Counted from the first letter of the stretch, positions 1-9,431 are shown. The stretch: 64,000 nt of DNA from Gordonia insulae (GCF_003855095.1 NZ_CP033972.1:4154001-4218000), one strand, 5' to 3'. Notes: generated by a model from the letters alone, not told the origin. Numbers and translations are program-made.

Positions 1-31
1 GTGACCGAGGCTCACTACGTGGTGAACAGTG

Positions 32-52
32 TCGATACCGTGTCAGTATCGA
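32..52. promoter_or_regulatory. Inverted repeat upstream of the semialdehyde dehydrogenase gene
   Basis: TCGATAC at 32-38 and GTATCGA at 46-52 form a perfect 7-bp inverted repeat with a 7-nt spacer. A second looser pair follows: GCATCCA at 55-61 and TGGATGC at 81-87. Both lie in the roughly 180 bases before the start at 185, which hold no gene. A LysR- or GntR-type operator is the simplest reading. The LysR gene at 4155 is the nearest candidate regulator, by inference only. Confidence 0.4.
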
Positions 53-184
53 TGGCATCCACATTTGACTTGGACATGTATGGATGCACGGTCCTACCGT
101 CGAAGCATGGCTCGGGTCGCGTCAGGTGATCCCCGACGCGACCGGAGCCGCACCACCTCGACCGCCGACCAAAGGATGGACGCA

Positions 185-1795
185 ATGACCACCGCGCAAT
201 CAACTCAGGCGCCGGCGACCGCGACATTGACCGGACAGATGATCATCGCCGGTGAGTACGTCACCGGCACGGGCAGCGCGGTGCACGCCATCAACCCGGC
301 CACCGACGAACGACTTCAGCCGGCCTACGCGCACGGCACCGCCGAAGACGTCGCCGCCGCCACGGCGGCCGCCGCGGCGGCGTTCGCCACTTACCGCAAC
401 ACGTCCTCGGCGCAGCGTGCCGAGTTCCTGACCGCGATCGCCGACAACCTCGACGCCGCCGTCGACACCCTGGTGGCACGGGCCACCGCCGAGAGCGGAC
501 TGCCGGTTCCGCGTATCACCGGCGAGGTCGGCCGCACCAGCGGTCAGCTCCGCCTGTTCGCCTCGGTCCTGCGCGAGGGCAGCTGGCACGGCGCCCGCAT
601 CGACCCGGCGCAACCGGACCGGACGCCGTTGCCGCGCGCCGACATCCGGCAGCGCAAGATCGCCCTGGGACCCGTCGCGGTGTTCGGCGCCAGCAACTTC
701 CCGCTCGCCTTCTCGGTGGCCGGCGGCGACACCGCCTCTGCGCTCGCCGCCGGCTGTCCGGTGGTCGTCAAGGCGCACGACGCCCACCCCGGCACGTCGG
801 AACTCGTCGGTCGCGCCATCACCGAGGCCGTCGCCGCCACCGGCATGCCCGCCGGCACGTTCTCCCTGCTCTTCGGCAGCGGGCCGGAGCTGGGCATCGC
901 GCTGGTCACCGACCCGAACATCAAGGCCGTCGGCTTCACCGGGTCCCGTTCCGGCGGAACGGCTCTCGTGCGTGCCGCCGCCACCCGTCCCGAGCCGATC
1001 CCGGTCTACGCCGAGATGAGCTCCATCAACCCGGTCTATCCGCTGCCGGGCGCGCTGCGTAGCCGGGCGGCCGATCTCGGCCGGGCCTTCGTCGGGTCGC
1101 TGACCATGGGGTCCGGTCAGTTCTGCACCAACCCCGGCCTGATCATCGCCGTCGACAGCCCTGATCTCGACACCTTCATCGACGCGGCCGCCGAGGCCGT
1201 GCGGGGATCCACCCCGACGCCGATGCTCACCCCGAACATCGCGCGGACTTTTGCGCAGGGCATCGACGAGTTCGACGGGGCCGCGACGGTGGTGGCCCGT
1301 GGCTCCGAGACGACGTCGCCGAACGCCTGCCGGGCGGCGTTGTTCAGCACCGACGCCGACACCTTCCTCGGCTCGGAACAGTTGCAGCAGGAGGTCTTCG
1401 GATCATCCAGCCTCGTCGTGAAGTGCCGGGACCAGCAGCAGGTCCGCGACGTCACCGCAAAGCTCGAGGGCCAGCTGACCGCGACCGTGCACGTCGACGA
1501 CACCGATCATGACGACGCGGGTGCGCTGCTGGAACTGCTCGAACTGAAGGCCGGACGCATCCTGTTCAACGGCTGGCCGACCGGTGTCGAGGTCGGTCAT
1601 GCGATGGTGCACGGCGGCCCGTACCCGTCGACCTCGGACAGCCGTACCACCTCGGTCGGTTCGCTTGCCATCGAACGATTCCTGCGGCCCGTCGCCTATC
1701 AGGACGTCCCGGCCGGACTGCTTCCGCCCGCCATCGCCGACGGCAACCCCGAACAGATCTGGCGCCGCGTCGACGGCGAACTCACCCGCGACTGA
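185..1795 (+). CDS. 2,5-dioxovalerate (alpha-ketoglutaric semialdehyde) dehydrogenase
   Basis: A 536-residue aldehyde dehydrogenase of the type that oxidises 2,5-dioxopentanoate to 2-oxoglutarate with NAD(P)+ in the cytoplasm. Visible residues are the catalytic Asn in ASNFPLAFS, the cofactor-binding VKAHDAHP, general base Glu277 (AEMSSINP) and nucleophile Cys314 (GQFCTNPG). The frame is open further upstream, but the ATG at 185 has AAAGGA at 171-176 with good spacing and gives the usual N-terminus. It is the first gene of a plus-strand operon with the dehydratases at 1839 and 2774, which make its substrate from glucarate. The family is certain. The exact substrate is inferred from the operon. 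Confidence 0.88.
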   Translation: MTTAQSTQAPATATLTGQMIIAGEYVTGTGSAVHAINPATDERLQPAYAHGTAEDVAAATAAAAAAFATYRNTSSAQRAEFLTAIADNLDAAVDTLVARATAESGLPVPRITGEVGRTSGQLRLFASVLREGSWHGARIDPAQPDRTPLPRADIRQRKIALGPVAVFGASNFPLAFSVAGGDTASALAAGCPVVVKAHDAHPGTSELVGRAITEAVAATGMPAGTFSLLFGSGPELGIALVTDPNIKAVGFTGSRSGGTALVRAAATRPEPIPVYAEMSSINPVYPLPGALRSRAADLGRAFVGSLTMGSGQFCTNPGLIIAVDSPDLDTFIDAAAEAVRGSTPTPMLTPNIARTFAQGIDEFDGAATVVARGSETTSPNACRAALFSTDADTFLGSEQLQQEVFGSSSLVVKCRDQQQVRDVTAKLEGQLTATVHVDDTDHDDAGALLELLELKAGRILFNGWPTGVEVGHAMVHGGPYPSTSDSRTTSVGSLAIERFLRPVAYQDVPAGLLPPAIADGNPEQIWRRVDGELTRD

Positions 1796-1838
1796 TTCCC
1801 CTCGCTTCTCGTCACCTCACCCCTCCCAAGGAGTTCCA

Positions 1839-2774
1839 ATGCTCAACGGCGTCCTGTTCTTTCCCGTCACCCCCTTCGACAGCAACGGCGAGGTCGACTA
1901 CCAGCGTCTGGCCGAGCACATCGACCGTGGCGTCGCCGCCGGCCCGGGCGGAGTGTTCGTCGCCTGCGGTACCGGTGAGTTCCACGCCCTCGGACTGGCC
2001 GAGTTCGGCCGCATCGTGCAGTGCGCCGTCGACACCGTCGCCGGCCGTGTCCCGGTGTTCGCCGGTGCCGGTGGCTCCCTGGTGCAGGCACGCGAGTTCG
2101 CGGCCAGCGCGAAAGAGCATGGCGCCGATGGCATCCTGCTGCTCCCGCCGTATCTCGTGACGATGCCGCCTGCCGGTCTCGCGGAGTACACGCGTTCCGT
2201 CGCGGCCACCACCGACCTGCCGTTGATCGTGTACAACCGCGGGAACGCCGTCTTCGACGAAGCGGCCGCGATCGAGGTCGCCAAACTGCCCACCGTCATC
2301 GGATTCAAGGACGGCACCGGCGATCTCGACAACGTCTCACGCATCGTCATCTCCGTGAAGGAGGCACTGGCCGACTCCGGCAAGGAGTTCCTGTTCTTCA
2401 ACGGCCTGCCCACCGCCGAGATCACCCAGCAGGCCTACCGGGCCATCGGCGTCACGCTGTACTCGTCGGCCACCTTCGCGTTCGCCCCTGAACTGGCACT
2501 GGCGTTCTACAACGCGCTCGAGACTGACGACGCCGAGCTCACCGACGCGCTGCTCCGCGACTTCTTCCACCCGCTCGTGCGACTGCGCAACAAGGTGCCC
2601 GGCTACGCGGTCTCGCTCGTCAAGCACGGTGTGACGATGGAGGGCATCGACGCCGGACCGGTCCGCGCGCCGCTGGTGGCGCTCACCGCCGAGCACCAGG
2701 CCGAACTCGAGCGCATCACCGCGGCCGGCCGCTCGGTGCTGGCGAGCTCGCTCGCCGCGAATGCGACCGCGTGA
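1839..2774 (+). CDS. kdgD: 5-dehydro-4-deoxyglucarate dehydratase (KdgD)
   Basis: A 311-residue TIM-barrel protein of the DapA/N-acetylneuraminate lyase superfamily. KdgD dehydrates and decarboxylates 5-dehydro-4-deoxyglucarate to 2,5-dioxovalerate. The Schiff-base lysine is Lys157 in GFKDGTGD and the catalytic tyrosine is Tyr132 in VYNRGNA. The start is set by AAGGAG at 1828-1833 before ATG 1839, although the frame extends upstream. It lies 43 nt after the semialdehyde dehydrogenase and its TGA shares one base with the next ATG, so the three genes are co-translated. The flanking glucarate dehydratase and semialdehyde dehydrogenase favour KdgD over other DapA-like enzymes. Confidence 0.9.
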   Translation: MLNGVLFFPVTPFDSNGEVDYQRLAEHIDRGVAAGPGGVFVACGTGEFHALGLAEFGRIVQCAVDTVAGRVPVFAGAGGSLVQAREFAASAKEHGADGILLLPPYLVTMPPAGLAEYTRSVAATTDLPLIVYNRGNAVFDEAAAIEVAKLPTVIGFKDGTGDLDNVSRIVISVKEALADSGKEFLFFNGLPTAEITQQAYRAIGVTLYSSATFAFAPELALAFYNALETDDAELTDALLRDFFHPLVRLRNKVPGYAVSLVKHGVTMEGIDAGPVRAPLVALTAEHQAELERITAAGRSVLASSLAANATA

Positions 2775-4039
2775 TGCAGCCCACCACAATCACCGGGGTG
2801 ACGGTCACCCCGGTCGCGTTCATCGACCCGCCACTGCTCAACACCGTCGGCGTGCATCAGCCGTACGCGCTGCGCGCGATCATCCGGATCGAGACCGACG
2901 GCGGTCTGCGCGGAGTGGGGGAGACCTACGCCGACACCGCTCACATCACCCGGATGGAGGCGGCGGCCGAGGCGATCATCGGGCTCGATGTGTTCGCACT
3001 CAACCGGATTCGTGACGCCATCGACCAGCGCGTGTCCCGGATGACGGTGACCGGCGGCGACGGGGTGGCCGGCATGATCACCACCGCCAGCACCACCGAT
3101 CGGGTGTTCTCCCCGTTCGAGGTGGCCTGCCTCGACATCCAGGGCAAGGCGTTGGGCCGACCGGTCAGCGACCTGCTCGGTGGCGCCGTGCGCGACCGGG
3201 TCCCGTTCAGTGCCTACCTGTTCTACAAATGGGCAGGCCATCCCGGCGCGGCCGACGATGGCTGGGGCGAGGCGATCGATCCGGCCGGCCTGATCCGTCA
3301 GGCCCACCGGATGATCGACGAGTACGGGTTCACCGCGATCAAGCTCAAGGGTGGAGTGTTCCCGCCCGATGAGGAGGTAGCCGCCATCAAGGCGCTGCAT
3401 GCCGAGTTCCCGAACATCCCGCTGCGCCTGGACCCGAACGCCGCGTGGACCGTCGACACCTCGGTGCGGGTGGCCGCCGAACTCGACGGCATCGTCGAGT
3501 ATCTCGAGGATCCGACCCCGGGCCTCGACGGCATGGCCGAGGTCGCCGCCGAGGCGAAGATGCCGTTGGCCACCAACATGTGCGTCGTCGCCTTCGATCA
3601 CCTCAAGCCCGCCGTGGTGAAGAACTCGGTGTCGGTGGTGTTGTCCGATCACCACTACTGGGGCGGACTGCAACGGTCGCGTCAGCTTGCTGCCATCTGC
3701 GACACGTTCGGCATGGGGCTGTCGATGCACTCCAACTCGCATCTGAGCATCAGCCTGGCCGCGATGGTGCATCTGGCCGCCGCGACACCGAATCTCACCT
3801 ATGCCTGTGACACCCACTGGCCGTGGAAGACCGAGGACGTCGTGAAACCCGGTGTACTCGGCTTCTCCGACGGCGCGGTCCCGGTGCCGACGGGCCCCGG
3901 CCTGGGCGTCGAGATCGACGAGGACGCCCTCGAGCGGCTGCATCAGCAGTATCTCGACTGCGGCATCCGCGACCGCGACGACACCGGCTACATGCAGTCG
4001 ATCGACGCGGGTTTCGAGAACACCAGTCCGCGTTGGTGA
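2774..4039 (+). CDS. Glucarate dehydratase-subgroup enolase superfamily protein, paralogue 1
   Basis: A 421-residue member of the mandelate racemase/glucarate dehydratase branch of the enolase superfamily, expected to dehydrate an acid sugar to its 5-keto-4-deoxy form with Mg2+. Visible catalytic parts are the KxK pair Lys190/Lys192 (IKLKGG), metal ligands Asp220, Glu245 and Asn268 (LATNM), and His319 (SMHSNSHLS). An Asn as third metal ligand marks the glucarate dehydratase subgroup. It is clearly diverged from the second copy at 13223, so a different aldarate such as galactarate is possible. The ATG overlaps the upstream TGA by one base. Subgroup assignment is firm; the substrate is not. Confidence 0.82.
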   Translation: MQPTTITGVTVTPVAFIDPPLLNTVGVHQPYALRAIIRIETDGGLRGVGETYADTAHITRMEAAAEAIIGLDVFALNRIRDAIDQRVSRMTVTGGDGVAGMITTASTTDRVFSPFEVACLDIQGKALGRPVSDLLGGAVRDRVPFSAYLFYKWAGHPGAADDGWGEAIDPAGLIRQAHRMIDEYGFTAIKLKGGVFPPDEEVAAIKALHAEFPNIPLRLDPNAAWTVDTSVRVAAELDGIVEYLEDPTPGLDGMAEVAAEAKMPLATNMCVVAFDHLKPAVVKNSVSVVLSDHHYWGGLQRSRQLAAICDTFGMGLSMHSNSHLSISLAAMVHLAAATPNLTYACDTHWPWKTEDVVKPGVLGFSDGAVPVPTGPGLGVEIDEDALERLHQQYLDCGIRDRDDTGYMQSIDAGFENTSPRW

Positions 4040-4154
4040 GGTGAGTTGCGGCAATCGTCCCCCCTCATAGGCCGCCGAGGAGAATAGACCCCGCTTCGGG
4101 GCGCGGTGCACTAGCGTGAGCTACCAACCGCCGCGTGATACCGAAAGTGGATCG

Positions 4155-5048
4155 ATGTTCTCCCTGTCGCGCCTCTCGTGCTTCATCGCCGTCGCCGAGG
4201 AGCTGCACTTCGGCCGTGCCGCTGAACGCCTGCACATGACCCAGCCGCCGCTCAGCCGGCAGATCCAGCAGCTCGAACACGAGCTCGGCGTACAGCTGAT
4301 CGAGCGCAGCAGCCGCGCCGTGTCGCTGACCGCGGCGGGTGCGGCCTTCCTGCCGGATGCCCGACGGATCGTTGCGTTGGCCGAGGGTGCCGCGCTCACC
4401 GTCCGCCGGGTGCCGGCCGGGGATCTGGGCACCGTCAACATCGGGTTCACCGGTGCGTCCGCCCGCGCGGTGCTGCCCAGGTTGATGCAGACCGCGCGTG
4501 AACGTCTGCCCGATGTGCGGCTGGTCCTGCGCGAGATGGTGACGGCGGCGCAGGTGGAGGCGCTGGCCGCAGGTGATCTCGACCTCGGCATCGTGCGACC
4601 GCCCATCTCACGCCCGGGTATCCACACACGGGCCCTGCACCACGAGCGTCTCGTCGCGGCACTGCCCGCCGATCATGAACTGGCCGGTGTCGAGCACCTG
4701 GCGATCGAGGACTTCGACGGCCAGCCGGTCATCATGTACTCGCCGACCGACGCCCGCTACTTCAACGAACTCCTCATCAGCAGCTTCACCGCGGTGGGCG
4801 CCTCGCCGCGGTACGTCCAGTACGTGACGCAGGTGCACACGATGCTGGTGCTGGTGCATTCCGGACTCGGGATGGCGCTGGTGCCGGAGTCGGCGATGAC
4901 CATGCATCCGGATGGCGTCGTCTTCAAGGAGGTGACGGCCATCCGTGACCGGCCGGTCCAGATGAACGTCGCGTGGCGGGCGGACAATCCGAATCCCGCG
5001 CTGGCGCGCCTCATGAGAGACGTTCTGCCCGAGCGGGAGTGGATCTGA
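4155..5048 (+). CDS. LysR-family transcriptional regulator
   Basis: A 297-residue LysR regulator. Residues 1-60 hold the helix-turn-helix (AAERLHMTQPPLSRQIQQLE) and the rest is a periplasmic-binding-like effector domain. The frame opens at a GTG at 4116, but ATG 4155 gives the standard family N-terminus (MFSLSRLSCFIAVAEELHFG). A TANNNT -10-like TAGCGT at 4112-4117 sits at a suitable distance. A small CCCCG/CGGGG hairpin at 4089-4101 separates it from the operon upstream. Its position between the two halves of the aldarate region suggests it senses an aldarate or breakdown product. That role is inferred. Confidence 0.9.
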   Translation: MFSLSRLSCFIAVAEELHFGRAAERLHMTQPPLSRQIQQLEHELGVQLIERSSRAVSLTAAGAAFLPDARRIVALAEGAALTVRRVPAGDLGTVNIGFTGASARAVLPRLMQTARERLPDVRLVLREMVTAAQVEALAAGDLDLGIVRPPISRPGIHTRALHHERLVAALPADHELAGVEHLAIEDFDGQPVIMYSPTDARYFNELLISSFTAVGASPRYVQYVTQVHTMLVLVHSGLGMALVPESAMTMHPDGVVFKEVTAIRDRPVQMNVAWRADNPNPALARLMRDVLPEREWI

Positions 5049-5069
5049 CTCACACCGGGATGGGCGGCC

Positions 5070-5465
5070 TCAGACCGCCGCCCGCACCGGCGGCTTGATC
5101 GCGGCGACCGGGCACTGGGCGTCGAGTAGCACGCGTTGCATTGCGCTGCCGGTGAGGAGCTTGCCGACCGGGGAACGGCGCTTGAGGCCGATCACCAGCA
5201 GTTCGACCGCCTCGTCGTAGGACGCATCGATCAGTTGATCGGCGTGCGAGAGGGCGGGGTCGTTCTCCGCGACGCGATAGTCCACCCCGTCCGCCTCGGC
5301 GGTCGAACGTGCGTTCTCGAGATCGACGAGGAACTCCGGCGTCGCCGCACTCTCGCCGTCCGCGACCACCACGAGTTCGCTGCCCCGCATCCGCGCCTCG
5401 GCGAAGCCGAACGCGAGGGCGCCACGGCCCTCGGGGGTGGGGAGATAGCTCAGTACGACGCTCAT
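5070..5465 (-). CDS. Universal stress protein, UspA family
   Basis: A 131-residue single-domain Usp protein. The C-terminal nucleotide-binding signature is clear: a Gly after the beta-4 strand (VIGLKRRSPVGKLLTGSAMQ) followed by the CPV strand end (DAQCPVAAIKP). Its ATG overlaps the stop of the hydroxyacid dehydrogenase gene in an ATGA junction, so it is the second gene of a two-gene minus-strand operon. Its 3' end faces the LysR gene across about 20 bases. Usp proteins of this type bind ATP or AMP and respond to stress or metabolic state. No specific role can be read here. Confidence 0.88.
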   Translation of the reverse strand: MSVVLSYLPTPEGRGALAFGFAEARMRGSELVVVADGESAATPEFLVDLENARSTAEADGVDYRVAENDPALSHADQLIDASYDEAVELLVIGLKRRSPVGKLLTGSAMQRVLLDAQCPVAAIKPPVRAAV

Positions 5466-6505
5466 CGGGCATCCTTTCCGCGCACGGCCGGATTCGGTAC
5501 GACGACCGGCGTGACCAGATCCCCGGTCTGCAGGTAGGCGGTGAGGTTCCGGATCGTCAGGTCCTGCATCGCGGCACGTGTCTCGACGGTGCCACTGGCC
5601 AGATGGGGAAGCAGCACGACGTTGTCGAGCTCGATCAACTCGGCCGGAACCTGAGGTTCGTTCGCGAACACGTCGAGGCCGGCGCCGGCGAGGCGCCCGT
5701 CCTGCAGCAGCTCCACGAGGGCGTCCTCGTCGACCACGCTCCCGCGGGCGACGTTGATCAGGAACCCGTTGGGCCCGAGGGCTTCCAGTACCTGACGGTC
5801 GACCAGGTGACGTGTCCCGGAGCCGCCTGCGGCCGCGACGATGAGGACGTCGACGCTCGCTGCGAGTTCGGCCGGCGACGCCGCGTACCGGAACGGCGAA
5901 CCGTCGACGGTCCGCCGATTGTGATACGAGATCTGGCACCCGAATGCGGACAGTCGGTCGGCGATGGCCGACCCGATCCGGCCGAGGCCCAGGATGCCGA
6001 CCCGCGCGCCGGACACCTTGCGGGTCAACGGGACGTTCCCCTCGGCCGGCCACCGGCCGGCGCGTACGAAGCGGTCGGCCGCGGTGAAGCCGCGCATGGT
6101 GTCGAGGAGCAGCCCGACCGCGGTGTCGGCGACGCAGTCGGTGAGGACGTCGGGGGTGTTGCTGACGCCGATACCGAGCTCGGCGGCCCGATCGACGTCG
6201 GTCGTGTCATAGCCGACGCCGAAGTGCACGATCGCGCCGAGTCGGGGCAGCGCGGCCATCAGGTCGGCATCGACTCCCGTGCGTCCGGAGGTGACCACCG
6301 CGGTCACCTGATCGCCGTATTCGGCGAGGAAGGGCGCCCGCGCGTCGCCGTCGGGGAGGCGGACGGCGTGGAAGTCGGTGGTCAACTCCTGCTCGAGGGA
6401 GGGCTTCAACGGACCGACCCGGAGAACCTTGCCCGTCGCTGCCGGGAGTTCTTGTCCGGCAATGACTTCGGGTGATCCCGCGGTGGTGGTGAGGCTGCTG
6501 CGCAT
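5462..6505 (-). CDS. D-2-hydroxyacid dehydrogenase (NAD(P)-dependent)
   Basis: A 347-residue D-isomer-specific 2-hydroxyacid dehydrogenase, in the broad hydroxypyruvate/glyoxylate reductase group. The Rossmann motif is GLGRIGS, the substrate Arg lies in NVARGSVVDEDAL, the Glu in NEPQVPAEL and the catalytic His in LLPHLASGT. The start at 6505 is supported by AGGAGG just upstream on the minus strand. It is the first gene of an operon with the Usp gene and is divergent from the ABC importer operon. A role in reducing a 2-keto acid side product of sugar-acid metabolism fits the context but is inference. Confidence 0.85.
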   Translation of the reverse strand: MRSSLTTTAGSPEVIAGQELPAATGKVLRVGPLKPSLEQELTTDFHAVRLPDGDARAPFLAEYGDQVTAVVTSGRTGVDADLMAALPRLGAIVHFGVGYDTTDVDRAAELGIGVSNTPDVLTDCVADTAVGLLLDTMRGFTAADRFVRAGRWPAEGNVPLTRKVSGARVGILGLGRIGSAIADRLSAFGCQISYHNRRTVDGSPFRYAASPAELAASVDVLIVAAAGGSGTRHLVDRQVLEALGPNGFLINVARGSVVDEDALVELLQDGRLAGAGLDVFANEPQVPAELIELDNVVLLPHLASGTVETRAAMQDLTIRNLTAYLQTGDLVTPVVVPNPAVRGKDAR

Positions 6506-6886
6506 CGGTCCTCCTCGACCGGTCGGGACACAGAGATGTCCGGAGTGGATGAATCCACGGTAGGGCGGCCTGCGAATACCTGTCCAACACGCAAATAACA
6601 TGGATCGATACCCAAACTGTATGGACGCGTCGGGCGTCGATTCGACGGATGTGTCGACCCGGTGGGAATCGTGAGGTCAGGACCGGTTTCGGGCCCGCGA
6701 CACTGCTCGCCGTGGCCCGCCGTCGAGGCGCCGAAACCCGCGAAAAACGCTGTTTGCTGGGCTTTTGCGCTGTTGACGGCATCGTTCGGACGCTCTTAGC
6801 GTGTGTCTACCGTCACAAACCGCGGTCCCAGCCCCCAGGGTCACGCGCAGTGAGTCACCCGTAGTCCGTCTTCATCGGAGGTTCCC
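6506..6886. promoter_or_regulatory. Divergent intergenic region with candidate promoter of the ABC importer operon
   Basis: About 380 bases without a credible gene, between the dehydrogenase (minus) and the importer operon (plus). TTGACG at 6773-6778, an 18-nt spacer and TAGCGT at 6797-6802 resemble a housekeeping promoter reading into the importer. TGTATGGACGC at 6618-6628 matches TGTATGGATGC at 77-87 in 10 of 11 bases, and TCGATACC occurs at 6604-6611 and again at 32-39. These shared words suggest one regulator for both operons. Confidence 0.4.
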
Positions 6887-8461
6887 ATGCAGATCGCATC
6901 TCTGCGATCCCCGCGACGCCGCATTGCCGGCGTCCTGGCCACCTCGGCGGTGGCACTGCTGACCGTCAGCGGCTGCAGTGTCGCCAACACGACCCAGAGC
7001 GAGAGCGCCAGCCCCGACACCCTCCGTATCGTGCTCCCGCAGGAGCCGCCGACCCTCGAGCCGTGCGACGCCTCGCTCACCGCCACCGGCGTCGTGGTCC
7101 GCTCGAACATCACCGAGCCGCTCATCGAGCGCAATCCCACCACCGGTGAGCTGCAGCCGCTGCTCGCGAGCGGGTGGAAGCAGGTCGAGCCGAATGTCTG
7201 GCGCTTCACCACCGTCTCCGGGGTCAAGTTCAGCAACGGAGCCACCTTCGACGCAGAGGACGCCGCGTTCTCCATCAAGCGCACCTTCAACGGCGCGATC
7301 GGTTGCGACGTCAACGGCTACGTCTTCGACGACAGCAAGACCGAGGTGAACGTCGTCGACCCGAACACCGTCGAGGTCCGCACCGAGGCGCCCGATCCGA
7401 TCCTGCCGCTGCGCCTCTCCTTCATCGAGATGGTGCCGCGCACCACCGACCCCGACGCCAAGGTGCGCCAGCCGATCGGCACCGGGCCCTACATGGTCGA
7501 CTTCTGGGACTCCGGGCAGCGGATCGCCCTCAAGGCCAACCCGAACTATCACGGCGACGCACCACAGTTCAATCGCGCCATCTACCAGTGGCGTGGTGAG
7601 GGCAGCGTGCGCGCGGCGATGGTCACCAACGACGAGGCCGACCTCGCCACCTCGCTCGGACCCGAGGACGGCGCCGGCGACCTGGGTACCGCCTACGTCA
7701 ACAACGAGACCACCGCACTGCGTATGCAGGGCACCGACGCGCCGCTCGACGACATCCGGGTCCGTGAGGCGATCGCCTACTCCATCAACCGCGACGGCAT
7801 CGTCGACGCACTCTTCCAGGGCCTCGGCAAGCCGGCAGGCCAACTCGTCGGCAAGGGCATCGTCGGCTACAACGACCAGGTGACGCCGACGGCCTACGAC
7901 CTCGACCATGCGAAGAAGCTCATCGACGAGGCGCGCGCCGACGGTGTGCCCGTCGACCGCACGATCCGCCTCATCGGCCGTACCGGACAGTTCCCCAAGA
8001 TCAACGAGACGATCGAGGCAATCCAGTTCTCGCTCAGCAAGATCGGTCTCGACGTCAAGATCGAGATGATGGACACCTCCGGTCAGATGCAGTACCAGAC
8101 CCGGCCATTCGTGCCCGGTTCCGGGCCCGTGCTGCTGATGATCATGCACGGCAACCAAGCCGGTGACACCCAGTTCACCCTGGACCAGTACATGCTGAGC
8201 GACGGTTACCAGAGCACCTTCGGCACAACGGAATACGACGAGGAGATCCGCAAGGCCGAAGCGCTCACCGGTGACGCCCGCCAGAACGCGCTCGCCCAGG
8301 TGCTCGCCGACGAGCCCACCAAGATCCGCCAGTACGCCTACATAGCCCACATGGAAGCTGTCCTGGCCAAGTCCCCCAAGGTTGCGTACCAGCCCAATTC
8401 GGCCACCGGCGACGAGATGCGTCTCGCCGAGATGACCCACGCCACCTCATCCAACGACTGA
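6887..8461 (+). CDS. ABC importer substrate-binding lipoprotein (SBP_bac_5 family)
   Basis: A 524-residue extracellular solute-binding protein of the peptide/nickel/opine family. The N-terminus has arginines, a hydrophobic stretch and the lipobox LTVSGC, so Cys30 should be lipid-modified and the protein anchored outside the membrane. The mature part begins like other family-5 proteins (LRIVLPQEPPTLEPCD). CGGAGG at 6876-6881 sets the start. It leads an operon with two permeases, two ATPases, an exporter, a glucarate dehydratase and a dehydrogenase. This suggests the importer brings in an acid sugar or an aldarate-containing compound rather than peptides. That is inference from context. Confidence 0.88.
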   Translation: MQIASLRSPRRRIAGVLATSAVALLTVSGCSVANTTQSESASPDTLRIVLPQEPPTLEPCDASLTATGVVVRSNITEPLIERNPTTGELQPLLASGWKQVEPNVWRFTTVSGVKFSNGATFDAEDAAFSIKRTFNGAIGCDVNGYVFDDSKTEVNVVDPNTVEVRTEAPDPILPLRLSFIEMVPRTTDPDAKVRQPIGTGPYMVDFWDSGQRIALKANPNYHGDAPQFNRAIYQWRGEGSVRAAMVTNDEADLATSLGPEDGAGDLGTAYVNNETTALRMQGTDAPLDDIRVREAIAYSINRDGIVDALFQGLGKPAGQLVGKGIVGYNDQVTPTAYDLDHAKKLIDEARADGVPVDRTIRLIGRTGQFPKINETIEAIQFSLSKIGLDVKIEMMDTSGQMQYQTRPFVPGSGPVLLMIMHGNQAGDTQFTLDQYMLSDGYQSTFGTTEYDEEIRKAEALTGDARQNALAQVLADEPTKIRQYAYIAHMEAVLAKSPKVAYQPNSATGDEMRLAEMTHATSSND

Positions 8462-8478
8462 AACAGAGGCGATGACCG

Positions 8479-9405
8479 ATGTTCACCTTCCTCCGGCGCC
8501 GGATGTTCACCAGCTTGATCCCGCTGGTCATCGTCCTGTTCGGCGTCTTCTTCATGGCCCGACTGACCGGCGATCCCACCAACCTCTACCTACCGGTGTC
8601 GGCGACCCCCGACCAGCGCGCCGAGTTCGCGGCGGCGCACGGTCTGGACAAGCCGATCTGGCAGCAGATGTTCGACTACCTGTCCGGAGTGATCCACCTC
8701 GACTTCGGTGAATCACTCAAGACCGGCCAAGAGGCTGCGGGTATGGCGCTCAAAGCGTTTCCCGCCACACTGCAGCTGGCCTTCGTGACGCTGCTGCTGT
8801 CGATCCTGGGCTCGGTCATCATCGGCTGCTGGGCCGCCTACCGTCCCAACTCGATCGCCGACCGATTCTCCAGCCTGCTGTCGATGACCGCGGCCAGCGT
8901 CCCCGACTTCTGGTTCGCCATCACCGGCATCTGGATCTTCGCGGTTGTCGCCGGGTGGCTGCCCACCTCGGGTACCGGCGGTGTGTTGTCCTGGGTCCTG
9001 CCGATCGCGACATTGATGATCCGGCCGCTGGGCGTGCTCACCCAGGTGGTGCGCGGCGCGATGGTGTCGGCACTGTCGGCCCCGTACGTGAAGGTGGCCC
9101 GCAGCAAGGGCGCAGGCGATCTGCGGGTGGTCACCCACCACGCGCTGCGCAACGCGGCCGCCCCGGCCCTCACCGTCGCCGGCGACTTGGCCGTGGGCCT
9201 CATCAACGGCGCGGTCGTGGTGGAGGCGATCTTCGGCTGGCCCGGTATCGGCAAGCTGATGATCGACTCGATTCTCCAACGCGACTTCGCGGTCCTGCAG
9301 GCAGCCGTGCTGCTCACCGCCGTCAGCATCTTCATCCTGAACATCGTGATCGACGCGGGCCTGGCCCTGCTCGACCCGCGCGTTCGCGACAAGGCCACGG
9401 TCTAG
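8479..9405 (+). CDS. ABC importer permease, DppB/OppB-like
   Basis: A 308-residue inner-membrane permease with about six hydrophobic segments. It begins with MFTFLRRRMFTSLIPLVIVL and carries the cytoplasmic EAA-like loop (YVKVARSKGAGDLRVVTHHA) that contacts the ATPases. The C-terminal VEAIFGWPGIGKLMIDSI is typical of the DppB half of dipeptide-type importers. It lies 17 nt after the binding protein and 26 nt before the partner permease. Confidence 0.9.
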   Translation: MFTFLRRRMFTSLIPLVIVLFGVFFMARLTGDPTNLYLPVSATPDQRAEFAAAHGLDKPIWQQMFDYLSGVIHLDFGESLKTGQEAAGMALKAFPATLQLAFVTLLLSILGSVIIGCWAAYRPNSIADRFSSLLSMTAASVPDFWFAITGIWIFAVVAGWLPTSGTGGVLSWVLPIATLMIRPLGVLTQVVRGAMVSALSAPYVKVARSKGAGDLRVVTHHALRNAAAPALTVAGDLAVGLINGAVVVEAIFGWPGIGKLMIDSILQRDFAVLQAAVLLTAVSIFILNIVIDAGLALLDPRVRDKATV

Positions 9406-9431
9406 AGGCGTAAGGAACACAGGAGAACATC

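Noticed and set aside
2603..4111. A 502-codon open frame antisense to the dehydratase genes
   Set aside because: It is a high-GC shadow of clear enolase-superfamily and KdgD genes, has no recognisable domain and is very rich in Arg/Gly/His.
6872..8440. A 522-codon open frame antisense to the binding-protein gene
   Set aside because: The lipobox, ribosome-binding site and family match support the plus strand.
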